A DNA stretch of 64,000 nucleotides from Neisseria dumasiana (GCF_022870885.1 NZ_CP091509.1:558001-622000); one strand, 5' to 3'; counted from the stretch's first letter, positions 44,822 to 54,666 are shown. The notes: a model not told the origin generated them from the sequence alone. Program-made: numbers and translations.

Positions 44822-45961
44822 CTATGTTTGCTTCGTGTTTTGCTGCTTACCGTTTTCCGTATATTTCTCGGCAACCACTTCTTTAATCGGTTCCGCTTCG
44901 GCGATTTTTTCGCGCGCTTCCTGTTTTTCTTCGCAGTCGGCAGCTTCTTTTTCCTGCACGGCTTCGGCGGCGGGGGCGAATTGGAATTTACCGTACACGG
45001 GGAAGTGGTCGGAGCCGATGGTGGGCAGCACTTCGATGCGGCTCATCATGAAGTCGCTGCTGTGGAAAATGTGGTCGAGCGGCCAGCGCAGGAGCGGGTA
45101 GCCGGCGTGGAAGGTGCTGTACATGCCGCGGCCTTTGCGGGGGTCGAGCAGGCCGCTGATTTGTTGGAACAGCCGCGAGGTGCGCGACCATGCTACGTCG
45201 TTCAGGTCGCCGAACACGAGCACGGAATGGTTGTTTTTTTCGATTTCTTTGCCGACGAGCAGCAGTTCGGCATCGCGGTCGGTGGAGGTGTCGGCTTCGG
45301 TGGGGCTGGGCGGCATGGGGTGCAGGCAGTAAATGCGTATCCATTCGCCGGAGCGCAGTTGCAGCTCGGCGGCAATCGAGGGGATGTCTTCGGCAACCCA
45401 ATGGCGGATTTCGACGTTTTGCAGGGGCAGGCGGCTGTATAGGTGCATGCCGTAAAGGTTGTCGAGCGGGATTTTAACGGTGTAGGTGTAGTCGAGTTCG
45501 TGTTCGAGCGGGGCGAGTTGTTGTTCCCACCAGTCGTCGCTTTCTAAAGTGAGCACGACGTCGGGCTGATATTGGCGTACTTGGTTGAGCAGCAGGTCGG
45601 CGCGGCGGTTGTGGGTGAGCACGTTGCCGGTAATCAGTGAGATGGTGCGGTCGTTGTCGTCGCCTTTGTACTGGAGCACTTCGGGTTTGCTCAGGCGGGT
45701 GTAGGCGGCGATTTCTTTGAGCTGGTAGGCGAAGCAGGCGAGGTTGAGGATTTCAAAGGCGATGAAGAGCGGATGTTCGTGCTGCTGCCAAAGAATGTTC
45801 AGCACCACGCACAACAGGCTTACGGCGGCTATCTGCGGGCGGGGAAAGTCGAAGATGCGGAACGTCCAATGGCTGTGGTTGATTAAAGGGAGCAGGGTGG
45901 CCAAAATCGGCAACAGCAGCAAGGCAAACAGCAGCCAGTCGGTAAGATCAAATGCGGACAT
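44822..45961 (-). CDS. Membrane-anchored endonuclease/exonuclease/phosphatase family protein
   Basis: The 379-residue protein has two or three N-terminal membrane segments (about 8-25, 45-65, 70-90). The large domain belongs to the EEP superfamily, whose members cleave phosphodiesters in nucleic acids or phospholipids. Motifs seen are SLITGNVLTHN (first Asn), VVLTLESDDWW (metal-binding Glu), YCLHPMPP, VFGDLNDVAWS and TIGSDHFPVYG (Asp-His pair), so the active site looks intact. An acidic, Lys-rich tail (AVQEKEAADCEEK...) ends the protein. No ribosome site is visible before the ATG at 45961; an alternative start lies at 46027. The substrate is unknown. Confidence 0.82.
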   Translation of the reverse strand: MSAFDLTDWLLFALLLLPILATLLPLINHSHWTFRIFDFPRPQIAAVSLLCVVLNILWQQHEHPLFIAFEILNLACFAYQLKEIAAYTRLSKPEVLQYKGDDNDRTISLITGNVLTHNRRADLLLNQVRQYQPDVVLTLESDDWWEQQLAPLEHELDYTYTVKIPLDNLYGMHLYSRLPLQNVEIRHWVAEDIPSIAAELQLRSGEWIRIYCLHPMPPSPTEADTSTDRDAELLLVGKEIEKNNHSVLVFGDLNDVAWSRTSRLFQQISGLLDPRKGRGMYSTFHAGYPLLRWPLDHIFHSSDFMMSRIEVLPTIGSDHFPVYGKFQFAPAAEAVQEKEAADCEEKQEAREKIAEAEPIKEVVAEKYTENGKQQNTKQT

Positions 45962-46209
45962 AATATAAAAAGCGGGAAAGAAATGGTGTATCGGGTGGAT
46001 ATTAACGAAAGCCTTGTGATGCTGCAAACCTGTATCGGAAATAATCTGCTTGGGATTGGTGTTTGATGCCGTCTGAAAGCCTGAAAAAGTTTGGTTTCAG
46101 ACGGCCTCAAGCCTTTGTACAACCGGCAATGGTTCTTAACTATCCGAATCAAAAGCCAAACGTAGGGGAGGATTGCATATCTTCCCCTGCGCAAGCCGTT
46201 ATGTAGATT

Positions 46210-46352
46210 GAGACCTTTGCAAAACCCCCGTCTGCGGCGCATTTCTGCGTTGTGCGCTGCTCGCTCGTTTGCCTATCTATATGATATGTCTGCACTCGCT
46301 GTGCTGCTACGCCTTGAACTGCATCCACATCTGGGGGTTTTGCAAAGGTCTC
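46210..46352. mobile_element. 143-bp MITE, copy 2
   Basis: Same length and ends as copy 1 (34448-34590), with perfect 20-bp terminal inverted repeats GAGACCTTTGCAAAACCCCC / GGGGGTTTTGCAAAGGTCTC. It is flanked by the 5-bp direct repeat AGATT, evidence of transposition into this site. Three base differences from copy 1 are visible. It has no open frame of note. Confidence 0.87.
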
Positions 46353-46394
46353 AGATTATTTTGTCAAAGTGCCGACCTTATTGAAAAACAAAAG

Positions 46395-46432
46395 CCGAAG
46401 CGCGCTTCAAACACGCTTCGGCTGTTTTACAC
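46395..46432 (-). terminator. Likely terminator of gcvP
   Basis: GCCGAAGCG(C) and CGCTTCGGC form a 9-10 bp stem around a 14-15 nt loop shortly after the gcvP stop; T-rich sequence follows on the minus strand. Confidence 0.65.
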
Positions 46433-46463
46433 TGATTCATCAGCTTATCCGCCGATTATCGGT

Positions 46464-49307
46464 TTACTCTTCATACGCGCTCATCGGCGGGCAGGAGCAG
46501 ACCAAGTTGCGGTCGCCGTACACATCGTCCACGCGGTTCACGCTCGGCCAGAATTTGTTTTCACGCACATACGGCAGCGGGAACACGGCTTCTTCGCGGG
46601 TGTAGGCGCGGTTCCATTCTCCGGCTACGTTAAACGCGGTGTGCGGGGCGTTTACCAGCGGGTTATCGTCTTTCGGCCATACGCCGTTTTGTACTTTCAG
46701 CACTTCCTGTTTGATGGATTTCAACGCAGCGATGAAGCGGTCGAGTTCGGCTTTGCTTTCGCTTTCGGTCGGCTCGATCATCAGCGTACCGGCCACGGGG
46801 AACGACACGGTGGGGGCGTGGAAGCCGTAGTCCATCAGGCGTTTGGCGATGTCGGTTTCGGTGATGCCGCTTTCGGCTTTAAGCGGACGCAAATCGACGA
46901 TACATTCGTGCGCAACGCGGCCGTTTTTGCCGGTGTAGAGAATCGGGTAATCCGCGCTCAGTTCTTTGGCCACATAGTTGGCGTTCAGCAATGCCCATTG
47001 GGTGGCCTGCTCCATGCCGGTTTTGCCCATCATGGTGATGTACATCCAGGTAATCGGCAGGATGCTGGCGGAGCCGTAGGGCGCGGCGGATACGGCGCTC
47101 ATGCCGTCGGTTGCGCCTTCTACGGGCGATACGGTGTGGCTAGGGGCGAACGGGGCGAGATGGGCTTTCAAGCCGATGGGGCCCATGCCGGGGCCGCCGC
47201 CGCCGTGCGGGATGCAGAAGGTTTTGTGCAGGTTCATGTGCAACACGTCTGCGCCCACTTCGGCGGGCTGCATGATGCCGATTTGGGCGTTCATGTTCGC
47301 GCCGTCCATATATACTTGGCCGCCGTGGTCGTGGATGATTTGGCAGATGTCGCGGATGCCTTCTTCGTACACGCCGTGGGTGGAGGGATAGGTAATCATC
47401 AGTGCGCCCAAGTTTTGCTGGTGCTCGGCGGCTTTGGCTTTCAGGTCTTCGATATCGACATTGCCTTGCTCGTCGGTTTTCACCACCACCACTTTCATGC
47501 CCAACATTTGCGCGGTGGCGGGGTTGGTGCCGTGCGCAGATTGGGGAATCAGGCACACGTCGCGGTCGGGCTGGCCGTTGGCTTCGTGATAGCGGCGGAT
47601 AGACAGCAAGCCGGTGTATTCGCCTTGCGCGCCGGAGTTCGGCTGGATGGAAATCGCGTCAAATCCGGTGATGGCTTTGAGCTGCTCCTGCAAATCGGTG
47701 AGCATCTGCATGTAGCCCGCCACTTGGTCGCGCGGGGCAAACGGGTGGATGCTGCTGAACTCGGGCCAGGTAATCGGCAGCATTTCGCTGGTGGCGTTTA
47801 GCTTCATGGTGCAGCTGCCGAGCGAAATCATGCTGCGGTTCATCGCCAAGTCGCGCTCTTCCAGCTTTTTCAAGTAGCGCAGCATTTCGTGTTCGGTGTG
47901 GTAGCTGTTGAACACGGGGTGTTGCAGGATGGCGTCTTTTCTCAACAGGCCGTCTGAAAGTTTGGCGGAGGCTTGTTCGGGCAGGCTTTGCGCTTTGCCG
48001 GTAAAGAGTTCCACGAGCTTGGCAAAATCGTCGGCGGACGTTTCTTCGTGGAACGCCACGGCCAACACGTTTTCGTTCACTTGGCGCAGGTTGTAGCCCG
48101 CGTTTAAGGCGGCCTGATAAATCTCTTTGGCTTTCGCGCCGCAATCTACGGCCACGGTGTCGAAGAACACTTCATGCACCACTTTGAGGCCGTCTGAAAC
48201 CACCGCGTCGGCAAACGCCGCCGCCAGCGCATGAATGCGGTTGGCAATACGTTTCACCCCTTCTGGGCCGTGGTAAACGGCGTACATGCCCGCCAAGTTG
48301 GCCAGCAGAGCCTGCGCGGTACAGATGTTGGAGGTCGCCTTTTCGCGGCGGATGTGCTGCTCGCGGGTCGATAAGGCCATGCGCAGCGCGGGTTTGCCCG
48401 AAGCGTCTTTCGATACGCCGATGATGCGGCCGGGTGCCGAGCGTTTGAATTCGTCTTTAAACGAAAAATAAGCCGCGTGCGGGCCGCCGAAACCCATCGG
48501 CACGCCGAAACGCTGGGTGTTGCCCAAAGCAATGTCCGCGCCCAAAGAAGCAGGCGATTTCAGCAGCACCAAGCTCATCACGTCGGCCGCCACCGCCACA
48601 ATCACGCCTTGCTCTTTCAGACGGCCTATCACGGCTTCCAAATCGCGCACATCGCCGTCTTTGCCGACATATTGGAACAGTGCGCCGAAGTATTCGCCTT
48701 CGGAGGCCGTCTGAAAATCGCCCACCACCAACTCGAAACCGAAATATTTGGCGCGGGTTTGCATCACGTCCAAAGTTTGCGGATACACGCGCTCGTCCAC
48801 AAAGAAACGGTTGGATTTCGACTTGCTCACCCGTTTGGCCATCGCCACCGCTTCGGCCGCCGCCGTTGCTTCGTCCAACAGCGACGCGCCCGCTACGTCA
48901 AAACCGGTAAGGTCGAGGCACACCTGCTGGAAGTTCAGCAAAGCCTGCAAACGCCCCTGGGCAATCTCCGCCTGATAAGGCGTATAAGCCGTGTACCAGC
49001 CCGGGTTTTCCAGTACATTGCGCAAAATCACATTCGGCAGGCGGGTCGGGTAATAGCCCAAGCCGATATAGCTTTTGTTTACCTTGTTTTTCGCCGCCAC
49101 AGCTTTGAGCTTCGCCAACGCATCGGCCTCGCTCAAGGCTTCGGGCAGATTGAGTTCAGACGGCATACGGATGCTTTTCGGCACGGTGTTGTCGATAAAA
49201 CTTTCCATGCTGCTTTCGCCGAGGGCTTCCAGCAAAGCCGCTTCGTCTTTAAAGCTGATGTGGCGTGATGCAAATTCGTTTTGGTTGAACAAGTCGTTGA
49301 AGTTCAT
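46464..49307 (-). CDS. gcvP: Glycine dehydrogenase (decarboxylating), glycine cleavage P-protein
   Basis: GcvP decarboxylates glycine and hands the aminomethyl group to the lipoyl H-protein. The 947-residue protein is the single-chain form: N-terminal half [40 protein letters not shown] and C-terminal half [12 protein letters not shown]. The pyridoxal-phosphate lysine is in [24 protein letters not shown] precedes the ATG at 49307. gcvT and gcvH are not adjacent. I looked for a glycine riboswitch upstream and saw none. Several uptake sequences lie within the gene. Confidence 0.97.
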   Translation of the reverse strand: MNFNDLFNQNEFASRHISFKDEAALLEALGESSMESFIDNTVPKSIRMPSELNLPEALSEADALAKLKAVAAKNKVNKSYIGLGYYPTRLPNVILRNVLENPGWYTAYTPYQAEIAQGRLQALLNFQQVCLDLTGFDVAGASLLDEATAAAEAVAMAKRVSKSKSNRFFVDERVYPQTLDVMQTRAKYFGFELVVGDFQTASEGEYFGALFQYVGKDGDVRDLEAVIGRLKEQGVIVAVAADVMSLVLLKSPASLGADIALGNTQRFGVPMGFGGPHAAYFSFKDEFKRSAPGRIIGVSKDASGKPALRMALSTREQHIRREKATSNICTAQALLANLAGMYAVYHGPEGVKRIANRIHALAAAFADAVVSDGLKVVHEVFFDTVAVDCGAKAKEIYQAALNAGYNLRQVNENVLAVAFHEETSADDFAKLVELFTGKAQSLPEQASAKLSDGLLRKDAILQHPVFNSYHTEHEMLRYLKKLEERDLAMNRSMISLGSCTMKLNATSEMLPITWPEFSSIHPFAPRDQVAGYMQMLTDLQEQLKAITGFDAISIQPNSGAQGEYTGLLSIRRYHEANGQPDRDVCLIPQSAHGTNPATAQMLGMKVVVVKTDEQGNVDIEDLKAKAAEHQQNLGALMITYPSTHGVYEEGIRDICQIIHDHGGQVYMDGANMNAQIGIMQPAEVGADVLHMNLHKTFCIPHGGGGPGMGPIGLKAHLAPFAPSHTVSPVEGATDGMSAVSAAPYGSASILPITWMYITMMGKTGMEQATQWALLNANYVAKELSADYPILYTGKNGRVAHECIVDLRPLKAESGITETDIAKRLMDYGFHAPTVSFPVAGTLMIEPTESESKAELDRFIAALKSIKQEVLKVQNGVWPKDDNPLVNAPHTAFNVAGEWNRAYTREEAVFPLPYVRENKFWPSVNRVDDVYGDRNLVCSCPPMSAYEE

Positions 49308-49531
49308 GATTTTTCCTTTGTATTCAATGCAAGGCGGCAGCATCGGGCAGTGCCACCCAAACGCAGGCTATTGTAAACGCTTTTTCGGGTGGCGGGGGCG
49401 GGTTAAGGGTATTTAAGAGTATTAAAAGATTGCCCGAAGGTGCGGGAGTACGGCGGGAATGCGTGAGGCCGTCTGAAACGGGTATGTGCTATGATTGAGA
49501 ATAATTCCTATTAGAGTGGAGGTATATGCTG

Positions 49532-50371
49532 ATGGACGGCAAAATTTCTCCCGATAAAGTCGGCGCTTTATCGGAAACCATGCTGATTACGCTGTGGGCG
49601 AAAGCGGTAGAAAACGACCGCGCCGATGCGCTGCTGCGGGACGAGGCGGCCGCACGCATGATGAAGCAGATCGACTACGATTTCAGCACGTTTGCCGGAG
49701 CGAAGATGTCGCAACCCGGCTGCTGCGGGCGTGCCGCTTTGATGGACAATGAAATCAAAGGCTTTTTGGCAAAACACCCCGATGCCGTGGTCGTGCAGCT
49801 CGGCGCGGGGCTGGATGCGCGTTTTGAGCGTTTGGGCAAACCCGCCGTTACCGCTTGGTATGATTTGGATTTGCCCGAAGTGATTGAACTGCGCCGACAA
49901 CTGCTGCCGGAAGACGGCAATCATTATCTGGCTGAATCGATGTTTGATGAAAGCTGGATGGACACGGTAGCGGCGCACGGTAAGCCCGTTTTGCTGGTGT
50001 TGGAAGGGGTGCTGATGTATTTCGACGTGGTGGAAGTGCAGGCGCTGTTTGCCAAACTGTCGCACAAGCTGCCGGGCGTGGTTGCGGTATTCGATATCGT
50101 GCCGGTGTTTGCGGTCGGCAAAGCAAAGCACCATGATGCGTTGGGGAAAATGAATCAAGGCGGCGAACGCCCCGAATTCAAATGGTCGGTGGTTGATGCA
50201 GGCGAAATGGAAAAGTGGCTGCCCGGCCTGCGTGTCGAGCATGTGGCTTATTTAAGCGATTGCTGCGGCCACCGCTATCCGTGGATCGCCCGTTTACTTT
50301 ACCGCACCCGCTGGGGCAAGCGGAATTTAGACCAACGGATTGTGCGTATTGCGTTGGGAGAGGCCGTCTGA
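49532..50371 (+). CDS. Class I SAM-dependent methyltransferase, leucine carboxyl methyltransferase family
   Basis: The 279-residue protein resembles the LCM/PPM1-type methyltransferases. The SAM-binding block is VVVQLGAGLDARFERLG, with the acidic YDLDLPEVIELRRQLLP after it. LLVLEGVLMYFDVVEVQALF then follows, where the family has GVLMYL. Bacterial members are often linked to polyketide or small-metabolite methylation, so the substrate is unknown. The ATG at 49532 is 9 nt from GGAGG; one at 49526 would be too close. The last codons and stop (Glu-Ala-Val-stop) are written by an uptake sequence. It is divergent from gcvP. Confidence 0.85.
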   Translation: MDGKISPDKVGALSETMLITLWAKAVENDRADALLRDEAAARMMKQIDYDFSTFAGAKMSQPGCCGRAALMDNEIKGFLAKHPDAVVVQLGAGLDARFERLGKPAVTAWYDLDLPEVIELRRQLLPEDGNHYLAESMFDESWMDTVAAHGKPVLLVLEGVLMYFDVVEVQALFAKLSHKLPGVVAVFDIVPVFAVGKAKHHDALGKMNQGGERPEFKWSVVDAGEMEKWLPGLRVEHVAYLSDCCGHRYPWIARLLYRTRWGKRNLDQRIVRIALGEAV

Positions 50372-50457
50372 ACAGCTGATGCGGGGTTGGGCGAAACTTG
50401 CATGGCTTGCTTTAGCGAAGCTCGCAAAGCCCGCTTTCAGACGGCATCAGATAGAGA

Positions 50458-50694
50458 TTATTTGAAATTCAAACGTTTAGACCACGTTTTCACAAACTCG
50501 GTCAGCTCGGCCACGCTTTCGGGCTTCAGCATCGGGCGGGCTTGTTTGGCCAACGCTTTGGCTTCCTGCAGATTGATTTCGCCTGCGCGGTAGCGTGCCC
50601 AATGGGTTTGAACGTAGTCGGACATTTCCTGCTGATGCGTTTCCTGCGTGTGTTTGAGGATAAATTTTAAGGCTTGTTTTTCGATAATGTTCAT
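50458..50694 (-). CDS. Small conserved-looking cytoplasmic protein of unknown function
   Basis: This 78-residue, helix-rich, charged protein (MNIIEKQALKFILKHTQETHQQEMSD...) has no signal peptide or membrane segment. I do not recognise its family. It is co-directional with purM and 84 nt after it, with an inverted uptake-sequence pair between them that probably terminates purM. No clear ribosome site precedes the ATG. It is kept because the frame is intact, with ordinary codon use and no larger overlapping gene. Confidence 0.55.
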   Translation of the reverse strand: MNIIEKQALKFILKHTQETHQQEMSDYVQTHWARYRAGEINLQEAKALAKQARPMLKPESVAELTEFVKTWSKRLNFK

Positions 50695-50722
50695 AGGGTT
50701 TAATGGCTTTGATTTGAAGGCA

Positions 50723-50754
50723 AGGCCGTCTGAAAATGTGTTTTCAGACGGCCT
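50723..50754 (-). terminator. Inverted uptake-sequence terminator after purM
   Basis: AGGCCGTCTGAAAA and TTTTCAGACGGCCT around a 4-nt loop. Confidence 0.85.
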
Positions 50755-50778
50755 CCGTTTAGTGAAGTAAGCCTGATG

Positions 50779-51813
50779 TTAGGCCACTTGGGTTTGATGT
50801 TCGTCGCCGTTGCGTTCGCGGATTTCGCCCAAACGGTAAACGGTTTCGCCTTGTTCGGCCAAGAATTTCTGCACCGCGTCGGCATCTTCTTTGGCGATGA
50901 TAACCACCATGCCGATGCCGCAGTTGAAGGTGCGGTACATTTCCTGTTGTGCCACGTTGCCCGCTTGTTGCAGCCATTGGAACAGCTTGGGCATTTCCCA
51001 TGCTTTGGCGTCGATTTGGGCAACGGTGTTTTCGGGCAGCACGCGCGGTACGTTTTCGGTGATGCCGCCGCCGGTGATGTGCGCCATGCCTTTGATGGTG
51101 AACTGTTTCAGCGCGGCGAGAATCGGTTTCACATACAGGCGGGTGGGCGCGATGATGGCTTGGCGCAGGGTTTTGCCGCCGTCGAACGGTGCGTCCAAAT
51201 CGGGTTGGTCGCGCTCGATGATTTTGCGTACCAATGAATAGCCGTTGGAATGTGCGCCGTTGGAAGCCAAGCCCAGCACCACGTCGCCGGGAACGATGCT
51301 GCGGCCGTTGATGACTTGGTCTTTTTCCACCACGCCCACGGCGAAGCCGGCCAAGTCGTATTCGCCTTCGGGATACATGCCGGGCATTTCGGCGGTTTCG
51401 CCGCCGATGAGGGCGCAGCCGGATTCTTCGCAGCCTTGGGCGATGCCTTTAATCACGTCGGTGGCGCGGGCAACATCGAGTTTGCCGCAGGCGAAGTAGT
51501 CGAGAAAAAACAGCGGCTCTGCGCCTTGCACCAGAATGTCGTTCACGCTCATGGCCACGAGGTCGATGCCCACGGTGTCGTGTTTGTCCCAATCGAAAGC
51601 CAGTTTCAGTTTGGTGCCCACGCCGTCGGTGCCGGAAACGAGCACGGGGTTTTGGTATTTTTGGCCGATTTCCACCAGTGCGCCGAAGCCGCCCAAATCG
51701 CCCAATACTTCGGGGCGCATGGTGCGTTTGGCAAAAGGTTTGATGTTTTCAACGAGTTGGTCGCCTGCGTCGATATCTACGCCTGCGTCGCGGTAGCTCA
51801 ATGAATCGCTCAT
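50779..51813 (-). CDS. purM: Phosphoribosylformylglycinamidine cyclo-ligase (AIR synthetase)
   Basis: PurM closes the imidazole ring of AIR in purine synthesis, using ATP. The 344-residue protein starts [18 protein letters not shown]. It has [15 protein letters not shown], the nucleotide-binding [40 protein letters not shown] and the late [17 protein letters not shown]. The length is typical. The remnant MITE end and rdgC lie upstream. Confidence 0.97.
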   Translation of the reverse strand: MSDSLSYRDAGVDIDAGDQLVENIKPFAKRTMRPEVLGDLGGFGALVEIGQKYQNPVLVSGTDGVGTKLKLAFDWDKHDTVGIDLVAMSVNDILVQGAEPLFFLDYFACGKLDVARATDVIKGIAQGCEESGCALIGGETAEMPGMYPEGEYDLAGFAVGVVEKDQVINGRSIVPGDVVLGLASNGAHSNGYSLVRKIIERDQPDLDAPFDGGKTLRQAIIAPTRLYVKPILAALKQFTIKGMAHITGGGITENVPRVLPENTVAQIDAKAWEMPKLFQWLQQAGNVAQQEMYRTFNCGIGMVVIIAKEDADAVQKFLAEQGETVYRLGEIRERNGDEHQTQVA

Positions 51814-51906
51814 GTTTCGGGCTTTCTGTAAGGGTAAAAATCGCCGCTATTTTACCTGAATTTGCAGAATCATGGTTTGCGGTAGGCAAATAATTTCAGA
51901 CGGCCT

Positions 51907-51935
51907 GAGACCTTTGCCCAAACCCGCAAATGGGG
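51907..51935. repeat. Degenerate single end of the 143-bp MITE
   Basis: GAGACCTTTGCCCAAACCCGC matches the MITE terminal repeat at most positions and, as in copy 1, directly follows the GGCCT of an uptake sequence. No matching right end is present, so this is a decayed or partial copy. Confidence 0.5.
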
Positions 51936-51956
51936 TAGAGGCTCCGATAAGCAAAA

Positions 51957-51984
51957 AAACAGCCGTTGCAATAATCGGCTGTTT
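51957..51984 (-). terminator. Terminator of rdgC
   Basis: AAACAGCCG pairs with CGGCTGTTT around a 10-nt loop; on the minus strand a T7 run follows. Confidence 0.85.
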
Positions 51985-52020
51985 CTTTTTGCGGTTTAAG
52001 CGGCGGGGGCGGTTTGGCGG

Positions 52021-52920
52021 TTATTCCTGCCAGCCGCCCAAATAGCCGGCCAATTCTTCAAGCATCGTACTCAAAGCCTCGGTCATCAGGATTTGCGAAG
52101 CAAATGTCAGGCTGGCGGCATCGTCGCCGTGGCCTTCGGCTTCTTCCTGCAAAACATCCAGATATTGAATGCGTTTGAGTGTGAAGTCTTGCGTGAGGAT
52201 AAATGAAATTTGTTCACGCCATATCAGCCCCAGCTGGGTAACGGTTTTGCCGTTTTTCACATGTTGGATAACCTCATCGGCGGTTAAATCCTGTTTGGAT
52301 ACTTTAACCACCGGTGCTACGTCTCCCGTTCCTTTCAGCTCGCAATCGCTGTCCAGTTCGAAGCCGCCTTCGGCCGCGCCGCGCAGCAGCCAGTCGGTCA
52401 TCAAGCTGCCGGGCGATTGTTTGGCATTGGGCAAACGTGCTTCCAAACCGCCCAATGCTTCGCGCAGTTTGGTCAGCATGCCTTCTGCTTTGGCGGCCGA
52501 AGCGTTGTTTATAAAGAGATAGCCGTGTTTGGTGTCGAAAATGGCTTGGGTGCGGCTGCTGCGGGTAAAGGCGCGCGGTAATAAGTCGTCGGTAATTTGT
52601 TCTTTTAATTCTTGTTTTTCTTTGCGCCCGACGTTACGGGCTTCTGCGTTCTGTATTTCGGCAACGCGTTCGTCCAAAATATCGCGGATCACGCCTGCCG
52701 GTAATACTTTTTCTTCTTTTTTTAATGCCACGCGCCAAGTGTAGTCAGCAGGGAAAACGGTTTCGGGCGAAAAGGAAACCGGAGCGGAAAAACCTTCGCT
52801 GAACCAATCCAAACCCATGCACGGCGTGAATTCGGCTTCGTTGAGTTTTTCGGCCAATGTTTCGAGGGCGGGAAGTTTGTCTGTGTTGAGCGGGTAAAAG
52901 CTGATTTGTTTGAACCACAT
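52021..52920 (-). CDS. rdgC: Recombination-associated protein RdgC
   Basis: RdgC is a ring-shaped DNA-binding protein that modulates RecA; in gonococcus it affects pilin antigenic variation. The 299-residue protein starts MWFKQISFYPL, has PCMGLDWFSEGFSAPVSF, the basic segment GRKEKQELKEQITDDLLPRAFTRSS and ends FASQILMTEALSTMLEELAGYLGG. The length is right for the family. It is a single gene, followed by a strong terminator. Confidence 0.96.
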   Translation of the reverse strand: MWFKQISFYPLNTDKLPALETLAEKLNEAEFTPCMGLDWFSEGFSAPVSFSPETVFPADYTWRVALKKEEKVLPAGVIRDILDERVAEIQNAEARNVGRKEKQELKEQITDDLLPRAFTRSSRTQAIFDTKHGYLFINNASAAKAEGMLTKLREALGGLEARLPNAKQSPGSLMTDWLLRGAAEGGFELDSDCELKGTGDVAPVVKVSKQDLTADEVIQHVKNGKTVTQLGLIWREQISFILTQDFTLKRIQYLDVLQEEAEGHGDDAASLTFASQILMTEALSTMLEELAGYLGGWQE

Positions 52921-53041
52921 GGCATTTCTTTCATATTAAACCGCGGCATTATACCGTAGCGGCAGGCCGTCTGAAAGGCGTTATGCAGGTGTTTTATTGA
53001 CAAGTGTGTTGCGTATCGGTATAGTTGCGCGTTTCGGTTAC

Positions 53042-53117
53042 GCGCCCATCGTCTAGAGGCCTAGGACACTGCCCTTTCACGGCGGCAACCGGGGTTCGAA
53101 TCCCCGTGGGCGTGCCA
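53042..53117 (+). tRNA. tRNA-Glu (anticodon TTC)
   Basis: The 76-nt cloverleaf includes the encoded CCA. Acceptor GCGCCCA pairs with TGGGCGT (first pair G-U), the T arm is CGGGGTTCGAATCCCCG, and the anticodon loop CTTTCAC gives TTC at 53076-53078. A strong terminator follows. No integrase or attachment repeat is seen next to it. Confidence 0.97.
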
Positions 53118-53125
53118 GTTTTCAG

Positions 53126-53157
53126 AAAAATCCGCTTGAGTACTTAAGCGGATTTTT
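53126..53157 (+). terminator. Terminator of tRNA-Glu
   Basis: AAAAATCCGCTT pairs with AAGCGGATTTTT, 8-nt loop, with a T run inside the stem end. Confidence 0.9.
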
Positions 53158-53224
53158 GTATTTAAATCGGGTTGAAAGATAGGGCGGCAAAGGCCTTGCA
53201 CCGGTCTTTTGTGAACGATAACAA

Positions 53225-53270
53225 AACTGCACCTCACAAGTGGGAAGCATCTAACTTGTGAGGTGCAGTT
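53225..53270. terminator. Strong hairpin between tRNA-Glu and trhP
   Basis: AACTGCACCTCACAAG pairs perfectly with CTTGTGAGGTGCAGTT (16 bp) around a 14-nt loop. It terminates trhP on the minus strand (TTTTG follows) and possibly backs up the tRNA terminator. Confidence 0.82.
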
Positions 53271-53310
53271 GGTTTTTCAGACGGCCTCGTTGCCGGCCGC
53301 CGGATTTGGG

Positions 53311-54666
53311 TTAGGGATTCATAATCCGCGCAATCAATGCCTTATCTTTACCCTGCATGTTGGGAATCTTTACCTGAATACCGTTGCCGGGCGCGGCATC
53401 CACCGCTTCGCCTTTGCGGGTCATGGCGTCCAGCACCAGCGTTTGGTTGCCTTGCGGGTGGATGATTTCAATGGTGTCGCCCACGGCAAAACGGTTTTTC
53501 ACTTCCACCGTCGCCCAACCGTCGGCATCGATTTCGGTAATCTGGCCCACAAACTGGCTTTGTTTGGCCAGCGAATGGCCGTGCAGGTAGTTTTGGTATT
53601 CCTGCGTTTGGTGGCGTTCCAAAAAGCCCGAAGTGTAGCCGCGGTTGGCCAAGCCTTCGAGTTCGGCCAACAGGCTGTAATCAAAGGGCTTTCCGGCAAC
53701 GGCATCGTCAATCGCTTTGCGGTAGGCTTGGGCGACGCGGGCAACGTAGTAAACCGATTTGGTGCGGCCTTCCACTTTAAGGCTGTCCACACCGATTTCG
53801 GTGAGTTTGGCCACTTGCTCGATGGCGCGCAAGTCTTTGGAATTCATAATATAGGTGCCGTGCTCGTCTTCCATAATCGGCATCAGTTCGCCCGGGCGGT
53901 TGGCTTCTTCAATCAGGAACACTTTGTTGGCTTCGGGGTGACGCACTTGGCCGTTGATGCCTTCAAATGCGGCATTGGCTTCTTCTTGCGCTTGGTTGAA
54001 ATTAAAGCCTTGCAACAATTTGGCATCACCCATTTCATCGGTTTCGGCGTTGTGAACCGTGTAGTCCCAGCGGCAGGCGTTGGTGCAGGTGCCTTGGTTG
54101 GGGTCGCGGTGGTTGAAGTAGCCGGAAAGCAGGCAGCGGCCGGAATAGGCGATACACAATGCGCCGTGCACGAACACTTCCAATTCAATGTCGGGGCACT
54201 GTTGGCGGATTTCGGCGATTTCTTCCATGCTCAATTCGCGCGAGAGGATAATCCGCTCCACGCCGATTTTTTGCCAGAATTTCACGCCCCAGTAGTTGGT
54301 GGTGTTGGCCTGTACGGAAAGGTGAATCGGCATTTCCGGCCATTTTTCGCGCACCTGCATAATCAGGCCGGGGTCGGCCATAATCAGCGCGTCGGGTTTC
54401 ATGGCGATCAGAGGCTCCATGTCGGCCATAAAGGTTTTCAGTTTGGAGTTGTGCGGCAAGGTGTTGACGGTAAGGAAGAATTTTTTACCGCGTTGGTGCG
54501 CTTCGTTAATGCCTTGTTCCAGCACCGGCAGTTTGGCGAATTCGTTGTTGCGGGCGCGCAGGGAATAGCGGGGGCTGCCGGCATAAACGGCATCTGCGCC
54601 GAAATCGTAGGCGGCGCGCATGCGTTCGAGACCGCCGGCAGGGAGAAGGAGTTCGGGTGATTTCAT
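53311..54666 (-). CDS. trhP: tRNA uridine-34 hydroxylase TrhP (YegQ, U32 family)
   Basis: The 451-residue protein is a U32-family member matching E. coli YegQ, now TrhP, which makes 5-hydroxyuridine at position 34 of certain tRNAs using prephenate and an iron-sulfur cluster. It starts MKSPELLLPAGGLERMRAAYDFGADAVYAG and has the U32 signature EVFVHGALCIAYSGRCLLSGYF followed by GTCTNACRW; these cysteines likely bind the cluster. Then come LKVEGRTKSVYYVARV and a C-terminal beta-barrel-like domain. The older name (collagenase-like PrtC) is misleading. Confidence 0.9.
   Translation of the reverse strand: MKSPELLLPAGGLERMRAAYDFGADAVYAGSPRYSLRARNNEFAKLPVLEQGINEAHQRGKKFFLTVNTLPHNSKLKTFMADMEPLIAMKPDALIMADPGLIMQVREKWPEMPIHLSVQANTTNYWGVKFWQKIGVERIILSRELSMEEIAEIRQQCPDIELEVFVHGALCIAYSGRCLLSGYFNHRDPNQGTCTNACRWDYTVHNAETDEMGDAKLLQGFNFNQAQEEANAAFEGINGQVRHPEANKVFLIEEANRPGELMPIMEDEHGTYIMNSKDLRAIEQVAKLTEIGVDSLKVEGRTKSVYYVARVAQAYRKAIDDAVAGKPFDYSLLAELEGLANRGYTSGFLERHQTQEYQNYLHGHSLAKQSQFVGQITEIDADGWATVEVKNRFAVGDTIEIIHPQGNQTLVLDAMTRKGEAVDAAPGNGIQVKIPNMQGKDKALIARIMNP

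Larger units (their letters stand above)
45962..46463. other. Intergenic region carrying an uptake-sequence pair and MITE copy 2
   Basis: This gap of about 500 bp between the EEP-family gene and the 3' end of gcvP has an inverted uptake-sequence pair (46067-46107; the first copy is of the AT dialect, ATGCCGTCTGAA) and the MITE (46210-46352). A GAAGCG.../CGCTTC inverted repeat around 46397-46430, just after gcvP, looks like its terminator. No gene is seen. Confidence 0.6.

Noticed and set aside
46269..47801. 510-codon plus-strand open frame over gcvP
   Set aside because: Antisense shadow of a well-conserved gene; the frame runs through the MITE and has His/Val/Gly-rich composition typical of antisense in GC-rich genes.
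49488..49512. Fur-box-like GAGAATAATTCCTATT before the methyltransferase gene
   Set aside because: Only a partial match to a Fur operator and lies in an AT-rich promoter where such matches arise by chance.
49308..49531. Glycine riboswitch upstream of gcvP
   Set aside because: No paired aptamer-like hairpins or the conserved glycine-riboswitch core could be found in this short gap.
53042..53310. tRNA-Glu as an integration site for a genomic island
   Set aside because: No integrase, no direct repeat of the tRNA 3' end, and the genes on both sides are housekeeping.
53263..54660. 465-codon plus-strand open frame over trhP
   Set aside because: Antisense shadow of a complete U32-family gene with all motifs; no ribosome site.
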